A stretch of 7,885 bases of DNA from the NCBI GenBank assembly GCA_016201575.1, contig JACQCN010000213.1, forward strand, positions 1 to 7,885. The letters are read 5' to 3'. Source of the DNA: Candidatus Rokuibacteriota bacterium. GTDB taxonomy: Bacteria > Methylomirabilota > Methylomirabilia > Rokubacteriales > CSP1-6. The translations under genes were made by a program, and so were the position numbers. Positions within the stretch are counted from its first letter, which is position 1, and the number at the start of each line of letters is the position of its first letter. Shown one piece after another: positions 1 to 5,064 of the stretch. The notes under the pieces were generated by a model. That model searched no databases. It was not told where the DNA came from and saw only the letters and a program-made list of their open reading frames with translations.

Positions 1-369
1 TTCATCACCCGCGGGCGCGGGCTCACGGTCCACACGCGGGACTGCCTGATGGTCGCCAAGAGCGTGCTCGACCGGGAGCGCCTGATCAACGTCGAGTGGG
101 ACGGCGAGGAGCCGACGGAGGCCAAGCGGCCGGTGCGGATCGCCGTCTACATCGGCAACGACCGCCCGGGGCTCCTGTCCGAGATCACCGGCGCCATCTC
201 CTCGCGCAACGGCAACATCACGAAGGCCGAGGTCACGGTGACGGAGGACAAGCGGGGGCTCAACCACTTCGTGGTCGAGGTCTCCGACCTCCGCCAGCTC
301 CAGGAGATCATGGCCGCCATCCGCGAGATCCGCGACGTGATGAACGTCGAGCGGGTGCGAGGCGTCTGA
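1..369 (+). CDS. rel: RelA/SpoT-family (p)ppGpp synthetase/hydrolase, C-terminal fragment
   Basis: This is the last 122 codons of a bifunctional-type Rel protein; the 5' part lies outside the window and the frame is open from base 1. Rel proteins make and degrade the alarmone (p)ppGpp in the cytoplasm, and their C-terminal half senses ribosome and amino-acid status. Fragment residues 1-15 (ITRGRGLTVHTRDC) match the segment ahead of the ACT domain in long RelA/SpoT proteins, including its conserved cysteine. Residues about 46-119 form an ACT domain, with a DRPGLL motif at 54-59, an N-G-N-I turn and a terminal V-x-x-V-x-R strand. The catalytic hydrolase and synthetase domains are not visible, so it cannot be said which activities are intact. 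The stop codon overlaps the ATG of the next gene (TGATG), which suggests translational coupling. An internal ATG at 49 is not the real start, because homology continues upstream of it. Confidence 0.93.
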   Translation, partial: FITRGRGLTVHTRDCLMVAKSVLDRERLINVEWDGEEPTEAKRPVRIAVYIGNDRPGLLSEITGAISSRNGNITKAEVTVTEDKRGLNHFVVEVSDLRQLQEIMAAIREIRDVMNVERVRGV

Positions 370-743
370 TGACCCGCGGGCAGTTCGAGCGCCTGGTCGA
401 GCGCGCGCTGGCCACCCTTCCCAAGCGCTTCAAAGCGAAGCTCGACAACATCGCCGTGGTCGTCGAGGACTGGCCCGACGACGAGACGCTCGACGAGATG
501 GGGATCGAGCCGCCCGACACGCTCTACGGCCTCTACCGCGGCGTCGACCTCACCCACCGCGACGCCGGCTACGGCAACGTGCTGCCCGACACCGTCACGA
601 TCTACCAGGGGCCGATCGAGGAGGACTGCGCCGAGGCGGCCGAGATGGCGAAGGTGGTGCGCGACACGGTCATCCACGAGATCGGCCACTACTTCGGCCT
701 GAGCGACGAGGAGATGGAGCAGCTCAACTCGGAGGGGGGCTGA
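369..743 (+). CDS. Small zincin-type metallopeptidase (DUF1025/PF06262-like)
   Basis: A 124-residue cytoplasmic protein with no signal peptide or membrane segment. Residues 103-107 are H-E-I-G-H followed by YFGLSDEE, giving the zincin pattern HExxHxxGLxDE. H103 and H107 are predicted zinc ligands, E104 the general base and D113 or E114 the third ligand. Upstream, residues 50-58 (DTLYGLYRG) and 74-82 (DTVTIYQGP) match the conserved blocks of the Zincin_1 (PF06262) family of minimal metallopeptidases, and the length is normal for that family. The start is the ATG that overlaps the rel stop by one base, so the gene is probably coupled to rel. The longer frame reaching back to 96 is only the out-of-frame shadow of rel. 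The substrate is not known for this family and nothing here reveals it. Family membership is well supported; the biological role is open. Confidence 0.87.
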   Translation: MTRGQFERLVERALATLPKRFKAKLDNIAVVVEDWPDDETLDEMGIEPPDTLYGLYRGVDLTHRDAGYGNVLPDTVTIYQGPIEEDCAEAAEMAKVVRDTVIHEIGHYFGLSDEEMEQLNSEGG

Positions 744-751
744 CGCCCCCC
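734..751 (+). terminator. GC hairpin over the metallopeptidase stop codon
   Basis: GGGGGGC (734-740) and GCCCCCC (745-751) form a perfect 7-bp stem with a TGAC loop that contains the stop codon. No T-run follows, so it is not a classical intrinsic terminator. It could stall or stabilise the transcript end of the rel-metallopeptidase unit. Confidence 0.3.
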
Positions 752-1045
752 TTCCGAACCTCCCCCCTTCGATTGCGCCAGCGAAGCCGGCGCTCGAACA
801 GCCAAGGCAAGGGCGCTCGAACAGGCGTAACGCGCAGTATTCACGAACGGCACCACGGGAGTCGGGCGGGTGGCGCGGCAGGCAGGCCCGCCCGCAGCGA
901 GTGGGGTATCGAGCGACGTTCGTCCAGTCAGCCGCGCCCGGACCGCTTCGACATCTCTGGCTTGTATCCCTCACGCGTGCCTCGAGTCGCTTCCCTCATG
1001 CCGCCCACCGGGCTGGTGTTCTACTCGCCGACCGTAAGTTTTTCA
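744..1045. other. Gene-free spacer with GC hairpins and a short direct repeat
   Basis: I see no convincing gene here on either strand: the frames that stay open have no recognisable protein content and no SD. The spacer holds an imperfect 8-bp stem (775-782 with 786-793, one A/C mismatch, GAA loop), a 13-bp direct repeat GGCGCTCGAACAG at 789-801 and 812-824 (23-nt offset), and an 8-bp inverted repeat CGGGCGGG/CCCGCCCG at 863-870 and 887-894. I found no tRNA or other RNA gene by eye. From about 1030 the composition becomes much richer in A and T, leading into the promoter of the next gene. Confidence 0.6.
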
Positions 1046-1075
1046 TTGACAAGGCATTTCATTAGTTCGTATGGT
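1046..1075 (+). promoter_or_regulatory. Sigma70-type promoter of the AbiEi-like gene
   Basis: A perfect -35 box TTGACA (1046-1051) is followed, after an 18-nt spacer, by TATGGT (1070-1075), which matches 4 of 6 bases of the -10 consensus. An AT-rich stretch (AAGTTTTTCA) lies just upstream of the -35 box. The expected transcription start is near 1082. This rules out the ATG at 1071, which lies inside the -10 box, as the start of the downstream protein. Confidence 0.65.
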
Positions 1076-1092
1076 TTCAGCAGATGCTGAAA
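1075..1092. promoter_or_regulatory. 18-bp palindrome, probable operator
   Basis: TTTCAGCA (1075-1082) and TGCTGAAA (1085-1092) are perfect 8-bp inverted arms around a 2-bp centre. The site begins on the last base of the -10 box and covers the predicted transcription start, the classic position for a repressor operator. The next gene encodes a winged-helix DNA-binding protein of a family known for autoregulation, so self-repression is the simplest reading. That link is inference. The RNA form could also fold as a very short 5' stem. Confidence 0.6.
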
Positions 1093-1112
1093 TCGGTGGA
1101 GCAAACGAAACG

Positions 1113-2159
1113 ATGCTTAAGTCTCAAGAGATTCGGCGGTTGGCGGCACAACGGCTTCGGGAGCTCTTCCCCAAGGCGCGCGCCTGGGAGGAAACCCCGG
1201 ACAGCCGGATTGGTAGCCAAGTTGCCGATCTCCTGGTGAAATTCAGGATGGGTGAACAGGAGCACACGCTGGTGCTCGAAGTCAGCGCGCTCGGTCAGCC
1301 GCGGCAGATCCGGGAGACGGTGACGCGGCTGAACGAGGTTCGGCGCGAGCTTCCCAACGCCTATCCCGTGGCGACGGCCGTCTACATCAGCCCTCAGAGC
1401 GCCGACATCCTGCGCCGGAGCAACCTCGGGTACCTCGACCTCTCCGGCAACTGCTACCTCGCGTTCGAGAACGTGCCGATCGAGAAGGAGGGCAAGCGGA
1501 CCCTCCGCCCCTCCACCCGGCCGCTGAAGTCCCTGTTCGCGCCCCGCGCCACGCGGGTCGTGCGCGTGCTCCTCGCCGAGTCGCAGCACGCCTGGCGGCT
1601 CGAGGAGCTGGCGCGGGCCGCCCAGGTGAGCCTCGGGCACGCCCACAACGTCGTGAAGCGGCTGGAGGACCTGGTGTGGGTGGACCGCGACGAGCATCAG
1701 CGGATCCGCCTGGGCAAGCCCGCCGACCTGCTGGAGGCGTGGTGCGACAGCTACACGTACCTCGACAACGAGGTCGCCACCTACTTCTCGGCGGAACGGG
1801 TGACCCGGCGGCTGATGGCCGAGATCGTGCGGGCCGCCGAGGGCGACGGGCGCCGGTACGCCTTCACGATGCACGCCGGCGCCGCGCTCGTGGCGCCCCA
1901 CGTCAGGATGCCGGCGATCCACTGCTACCTCGACGGCGATCCCGCGCCGGTGGCCACGGCGCTCGGGCTCCGGCCCGCCGAGGGCGACGGGAACGTCCAC
2001 CTGCTCTCGCCCTACGACCAGGGGGTCTTCTACGGCCTCCTCGAGAAGGGCGGCTTCAAGGTGGCGTCGCTCCCGCAGATGTACGCGGATCTCTTCCACT
2101 ACGAGCGCCGCGGCCGCGAGCAGGCGGAGCACCTGCGTCGCGAGGCGATGGGGTACTGA
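1113..2159 (+). CDS. AbiEi-family type IV antitoxin-like transcriptional regulator
   Basis: A 348-residue protein (from the ATG at 1113) resembling the AbiEi antitoxin/regulator family of type IV toxin-antitoxin systems. Residues about 36-116 look like a nuclease-type alpha/beta domain: D39 in VADLLVKF, then LVLEVS with E56, then GYLDLSGNCYL at 106-116. S58 stands where active PD-(D/E)xK nucleases usually carry lysine, so cleavage activity is doubtful. Residues about 145-200 form a winged helix-turn-helix (RATRVVRVLL, LEELARAAQVSLGHAHNVVKRLE). The C-terminal block LPQMYADLFHYERRGREQAEHLR (320-342) has the pattern typical of this family. The start at 1113 is preferred over the in-frame ATG at 1071, which lies in the -10 box; GGAG at 1098-1101 is a usable SD 11 nt upstream. 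The first ~40 codons are less GC-rich than the rest. No AbiEii nucleotidyltransferase toxin lies on either side, so this is an orphan regulator or a decayed pair. Confidence 0.83.
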   Translation: MLKSQEIRRLAAQRLRELFPKARAWEETPDSRIGSQVADLLVKFRMGEQEHTLVLEVSALGQPRQIRETVTRLNEVRRELPNAYPVATAVYISPQSADILRRSNLGYLDLSGNCYLAFENVPIEKEGKRTLRPSTRPLKSLFAPRATRVVRVLLAESQHAWRLEELARAAQVSLGHAHNVVKRLEDLVWVDRDEHQRIRLGKPADLLEAWCDSYTYLDNEVATYFSAERVTRRLMAEIVRAAEGDGRRYAFTMHAGAALVAPHVRMPAIHCYLDGDPAPVATALGLRPAEGDGNVHLLSPYDQGVFYGLLEKGGFKVASLPQMYADLFHYERRGREQAEHLRREAMGY

Positions 2160-2190
2160 GGCAGCCGACGGGAGGAGGTGACGACCAACC

Positions 2191-2244
2191 ATGAAGAAGA
2201 AGGCCAGCCGGAAGAAGGCGGCGAAGAAGAAGGGGCGCAAGTAG
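2191..2244 (+). CDS. Lysine-rich micro-ORF, copy 1 (17 aa)
   Basis: Possible micro-protein MKKKASRKKAAKKKGRK, with 11 basic residues of 17. GGAGGTGA (2174-2181) is an almost ideal SD, 9 nt before the ATG and 31 nt after the AbiEi-like stop, so the ORF could be translated from the same transcript. All lysines use AAG. The composition resembles the basic tails of histone H1-like and other nucleic-acid-binding proteins, but nothing beyond composition supports a function. It is clearly related to the next micro-ORF in both SD region and coding sequence. It may be a genuine micro-protein, a leader peptide, or a relic of a longer lysine-rich gene. Confidence 0.5.
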   Translation: MKKKASRKKAAKKKGRK

Positions 2245-2294
2245 GACGAGACGGTGGTCGACTACGGTGGTCCGGGAGGGAGGTGACGCCGACA

Positions 2295-2339
2295 ATGGCC
2301 AAGAAGAAGGCCGCGAAGAAGGCCAAGAAGAAGAAGTAG
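2295..2339 (+). CDS. Lysine-rich micro-ORF, copy 2 (14 aa)
   Basis: Possible micro-protein MAKKKAAKKAKKKK: one methionine, four alanines and nine lysines, all lysines encoded by AAG. GGAGGTGA (2279-2286) sits 8 nt before the ATG, within a purine-rich run. The segment from SD to stop parallels copy 1 at 2171-2244, with small insertions and substitutions, so a local duplication is likely. A strong hairpin begins 18 nt after the stop and may end the transcript. Function unknown; the conserved SD on a duplicated ORF is the main reason to take it as real. Confidence 0.5.
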   Translation: MAKKKAAKKAKKKK

Positions 2340-2356
2340 GGCTGATGCAGGGACAT

Positions 2357-2382
2357 CGGTGGGGGGTGGCGGCCTCCCACCG
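2357..2382 (+). terminator. Stem-loop ending the AbiEi/micro-ORF unit
   Basis: CGGTGGGGGG (2357-2366) pairs with CCTCCCACCG (2373-2382) as a 10-bp stem with one G-U pair and a 6-nt loop. It sits 18 nt past the second micro-ORF and before the convergent rpmB gene. There is no T-tract, so termination efficiency is uncertain. Confidence 0.42.
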
Positions 2383-2402
2383 GGCACTCATACATCCGAA
2401 CG

Positions 2403-2434
2403 GGTGCCAGGCACAGCCGGCCGTGCCTGGCACC
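2403..2434 (-). terminator. Perfect 12-bp stem-loop downstream of rpmB
   Basis: GGTGCCAGGCAC (2403-2414) and GTGCCTGGCACC (2423-2434) are exact inverted repeats around an 8-nt loop, AGCCGGCC. On the minus strand the hairpin starts 9 nt after the rpmB stop, where a transcript-end structure is expected, and it also faces the convergent unit. No T-run flanks it on either side. It may act as a bidirectional transcript-end stabiliser, or be a member of a dispersed REP-like palindrome family with a GGTGCCAGGCACC core. The repeat-family idea cannot be tested with one copy. Confidence 0.55.
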
Positions 2435-2443
2435 AGCAGCGCT

Positions 2444-2635
2444 TCAGACGCTCTTGGTGACCTTGCCCGCCTTCACGCAGCGGGTGCAGACGCGCAGGCG
2501 CTTGGTCGTGCCCTGCACCACGGTGCGGACCGAGACCAGGTTCGGAAGCCACCGCCGCCGCGTCAGGTTGTGCGCGTGGCTGATGCGGTTTCCGACCGCG
2601 GGACCCTTCCCGCAGATGTCACAACGCTGGGCCAT
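2444..2635 (-). CDS. rpmB: 50S ribosomal protein L28
   Basis: A 63-residue large-subunit ribosomal protein, a normal length for compact bacterial L28. It begins [21 protein letters not shown], the characteristic L28 N-terminus, and continues with RRRWLPNL and the C-terminal [12 protein letters not shown]. Cysteines C5/C8 and C50/C53 form the four-cysteine zinc ribbon of the zinc-binding C+ type, as opposed to the zinc-free paralogue some bacteria carry. The start is the ATG at 2635-2633, preceded on the minus strand by AGGAG (2647-2643); the longer frame starting at 2671 adds 12 residues without L28 character. It is transcribed alone and divergently from recG, and is not linked to rpmG here. 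Confidence 0.97.
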   Translation of the reverse strand: MAQRCDICGKGPAVGNRISHAHNLTRRRWLPNLVSVRTVVQGTTKRLRVCTRCVKAGKVTKSV

Positions 2636-2673
2636 GAACACGCTCCTCTCGATGTTGCTCCGGGCAGGCACCT

Positions 2674-2702
2674 CTTATAGCATAGCCGCTTGAACGAGGC
2701 AA
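2674..2702 (-). promoter_or_regulatory. rpmB promoter
   Basis: Read on the minus strand, TTGCCT (2702-2697, 4/6 match to -35) is followed after exactly 17 nt by TATAAG (2679-2674, 5/6 match to -10). Transcription would start near 2667, giving a leader of about 32 nt that contains the AGGAG SD. The -35 box overlaps the GAGG that serves as the recG SD on the other strand. A weaker plus-strand candidate for recG, TTGCTC (2655-2660), 17 nt, TAGCAT (2678-2683), overlaps the same -10 region. Confidence 0.6.
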
Positions 2703-2707
2703 ACTGA

Positions 2708-4816
2708 GTGGCCCGATCCGGTCCGCCTGCGGCATCGCCGGCCCCCGAAGGTCTCCTCACCCCGCTGCAGTTCCTGAAAGGCGTCGGGCCCCAGCGTGCC
2801 CGGCAGCTCCAGCGGCTGGGGCTCGAGACCGTCGAGGACGCGCTCTACTTCATCCCGTTCCGCCACGAGGACCGCACCCGCCTGACAGCGCTCTCCGCGC
2901 TCGAGCCGGGGAAGACGCAGTCGTGCGCCGGCACCGTCGTCGGCATCAGCCCGCCGCCGCGCGGGCGCCAGCGCCTGCCCTTCTCGGTGATGCTCCGCGA
3001 CGCCACCGGCTACGCCACCGCGAGCTGGTTCAACGCGCCCTATCTCGAGCGCGTGTTCGCCCGGGGGCAGCGCGTCGTGCTCCACGGCAAGGTCGTGCGC
3101 TACCGGGGCGCGATCCAGATCCAGCATCCCGACTACGAGATCGTCGAGGCGGGCGAGGACGAGCGCATCCACTCGGGCCGGCTGGTGCCCATCTATCACC
3201 AGACCGAGGGCGTCGGCCAGCGCGCGCTGCGCGCGCTGATGTGGCGCGTCGTCGAGGCCCATGCGGGCGACGTGGCGGACCCACTGCCCGAGGCCGTCCG
3301 CGCGCGCCGCCAGCTCCCCGGGCTCGCCGACTCCCTCCGGAACGCGCACTTTCCCCCGGCCGAGGAGGCGCTGCGGACGGCCCGGCGCCGTCTCGCCTAC
3401 GACGACTTCCTGGTGCTCCAGCTCGGTCTCGGCATCCTGCGCGCCCGCACCAGCCGTGCGCGCGGCATCGCCATGAAGCCGCGCGGCGAGCTGGCGCGGC
3501 GGCTGCGGGCGGCGCTGCCCTTCGCGCTCACCGCGGCCCAGGACCGCGTGTGGAGCGAGATCCGGACGGACATGGCCGCGCCCTCCCCGATGCACCGGCT
3601 GCTGCAGGGGGACGTGGGTTCGGGCAAGACCGTGGTGGCCGCCCTCGCGGTGGCGACGGCGGTCGAGGCGGGCTACCAGGCCGCGGTCATGGCGCCCACC
3701 GAGATCCTCGCCGAGCAGCACTTCATGACGTTCCAGCAGCTGCTGGCGCCGCTCGGCCTCCCCATCGCGCTCCTCACCTCCGCCGTGAAGGGCCGGGAGC
3801 GGGCGGGGCGGCTCAAGGCCGCCGCCGAGGGGGAGCTGGCGTGCGTCGTGGGCACGCACGCCCTCGTGCAGGAAGGCGTGGAGTTCCGCCGGCTCGGGCT
3901 GGCCGTGGTCGACGAGCAGCACCGCTTCGGCGTCGAGCAGCGCGCGCGCCTGCGGGCCAAGGGCGAGCATCCCGACCTCCTCGTGATGACGGCGACGCCG
4001 ATCCCCCGCACCCTCGCGCTCACGCTCTACGGCGACCTCGACGTCTCCGTGCTCGACGAGCTGCCGCCGGGACGCCGTCCGGTGGTGACGGTCGCGCGGA
4101 CCGAGGGCAAGCGGCCGCAGATCTACGAGTTCCTGCGCGAGCAGGTGACCGCGGGCCGGCAGGTGTACGTGATCTACCCGCTGGTGGAGGAGTCGGCCGC
4201 GCTCGACCTCAAGGCGGCGACCGAGATGGCCGAGCACCTCCGGAAGGACGTCTTCCCCGACCTGGCCGTCGGCCTCCTGCACGGCCGCATGAGCTTCGGC
4301 GAGAAGGACGAGGTCATGCGGCGCTTCAAGGCCGGCGAGATCCACGTCCTCGTTTCCACCACGGTCATCGAGGTCGGCATCGACGTGCCCAACGCCTCGG
4401 TCGTGCTGATCGAGCACGCGGAGCGCTTCGGCCTCTCCCAGCTCCACCAGCTCCGGGGGCGCGTCGGGCGCGGGCCGTGGAAGTCTTACTGCATCCTGCT
4501 CACGGGCGAGAGCCCCGGCGAGGAGGCGCGCGAGCGCATCGCCGCCATGACCGAGACCACGGACGGCTTCAAGATCGCGGAGGCCGACCTGCGCCTGCGC
4601 GGCCCCGGCGAGTTCTTCGGCACGCGCCAGTCGGGGCTGCCCCAGTTCCGCGTCGCCGACCTGCTGCGCGACGCGCCGATCCTCGAGCCGGCGCGGCAGG
4701 ACGCGCTCGGAATCATCGCGGCCGACCCGGAGCTCCGCGCGCCCGAGCACCGGGGCCTGCGTCACGCGCTGCTGTCACGCTGGCGGGGCAAGCTCGACCT
4801 GGCCTCGGTGGGATAA
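2708..4816 (+). CDS. recG: ATP-dependent DNA helicase RecG
   Basis: A 702-residue branch-migration helicase that reverses stalled replication forks and processes Holliday-like and R-loop structures in the cytoplasm. The N-terminal helix-hairpin-helix-like segment (LQFLKGVGPQRARQLQRLGL, residues about 21-40) leads into the OB-fold wedge domain. The helicase core has Walker A GDVGSGKT (301-308), the DEQH box at 402-405, motif III TATPIPRTLALT (428 onward), LHGRM, STTVIEVGIDVPNAS (motif V) and QLRGRVGRG (motif VI, 581-589), and the C-terminal end has the usual FFGTRQSGLPQFRVADLLRD block. All motifs are intact and the length is typical. The start is GTG at 2708, with GAGG (2696-2699) 8 nt upstream. 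It begins the recG-rsmD-coaD arrangement common in many bacteria. Its TAA is followed at once by an ATG (4817) that opens only a repeat-derived frame. Confidence 0.98.
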   Translation: MARSGPPAASPAPEGLLTPLQFLKGVGPQRARQLQRLGLETVEDALYFIPFRHEDRTRLTALSALEPGKTQSCAGTVVGISPPPRGRQRLPFSVMLRDATGYATASWFNAPYLERVFARGQRVVLHGKVVRYRGAIQIQHPDYEIVEAGEDERIHSGRLVPIYHQTEGVGQRALRALMWRVVEAHAGDVADPLPEAVRARRQLPGLADSLRNAHFPPAEEALRTARRRLAYDDFLVLQLGLGILRARTSRARGIAMKPRGELARRLRAALPFALTAAQDRVWSEIRTDMAAPSPMHRLLQGDVGSGKTVVAALAVATAVEAGYQAAVMAPTEILAEQHFMTFQQLLAPLGLPIALLTSAVKGRERAGRLKAAAEGELACVVGTHALVQEGVEFRRLGLAVVDEQHRFGVEQRARLRAKGEHPDLLVMTATPIPRTLALTLYGDLDVSVLDELPPGRRPVVTVARTEGKRPQIYEFLREQVTAGRQVYVIYPLVEESAALDLKAATEMAEHLRKDVFPDLAVGLLHGRMSFGEKDEVMRRFKAGEIHVLVSTTVIEVGIDVPNASVVLIEHAERFGLSQLHQLRGRVGRGPWKSYCILLTGESPGEEARERIAAMTETTDGFKIAEADLRLRGPGEFFGTRQSGLPQFRVADLLRDAPILEPARQDALGIIAADPELRAPEHRGLRHALLSRWRGKLDLASVG

Positions 4817-4864
4817 ATGGCCAGGGCGCAGAAGGGCCGCACATGGCCGGAGGCCACCGGGGGA

Positions 4865-5043
4865 GTGCGGGGGCCATGTCTGGGCCCCCGCAGACGAAGC
4901 GGGACAGTTCTGTGGCCGGGCGCGGAGTCTGGCATGGTGCGGGGGCCATGTCGGGGCCCCCGCAGACGAAGGGGGACAGTTCTGTGGCCGCGCGCGAGGT
5001 CTGGCATGGTGCGGGGGCCATTTCTGGGCCCCCGCAGACGAAG
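4865..5043. repeat. 72-bp tandem repeat, two full copies plus a partial third, each with a hairpin
   Basis: Copies start at 4865, 4937 and 5009, with exactly 72-bp period; the third ends after about 35 bp, at the start of the rsmD region. Copies 1 and 2 differ at five positions, and the partial copy differs from copy 1 at one. Each contains a perfect 10-bp stem, TGCGGGGGCC and GGCCCCCGCA, with a 7-nt loop: 4866-4875/4883-4892, 4938-4947/4955-4964 and 5010-5019/5027-5036. All three stems are identical, and substitutions between copies fall in the loops (ATGTCTG, ATGTCGG, ATTTCTG) or the linkers. Linkers also carry ACAGTTCTGT, a short imperfect palindrome. The period is a multiple of three, so spurious open frames run through the array on both strands. 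The array fills most of the 248-nt recG-rsmD gap and could affect read-through to rsmD. It resembles REP/BIME-type intergenic repeats; no transposase is nearby. Confidence 0.9.
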
Positions 5044-5064
5044 ATGGGCGAGCCCGTTGGCGCC

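Noticed and set aside
775..830. Integron attC site or tRNA remnant in the gene-free spacer
   Set aside because: The stem and GCGTAACGC sequence lack the paired attC core sites, and no cloverleaf or T-arm consensus can be built.
773..1090. 105-codon frame in the rel-AbiEi spacer
   Set aside because: No SD, no recognisable motif, Arg/Ser-rich; it also runs through the -35 and -10 boxes of the next gene.
1071..1112. Upstream 14-codon extension of the AbiEi-like protein (ATG at 1071)
   Set aside because: The ATG lies inside the predicted -10 box and upstream of the predicted transcription start, and the added residues have no family resemblance.
2675..4765. 696-codon minus-strand frame opposite recG
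   Set aside because: Antisense shadow caused by high GC at third positions; composition is Arg/His/Leu-rich with no domain, while recG on the plus strand has every helicase motif.
4904..4913. LexA-type operator in the repeat linker (ACAGTTCTGT)
   Set aside because: Only 4-bp arms; it does not match a known LexA box and is just part of the tandem unit.
4865..5043. CRISPR array
   Set aside because: Units are contiguous 72-bp near-identical copies without variable spacers, and there are no cas genes.
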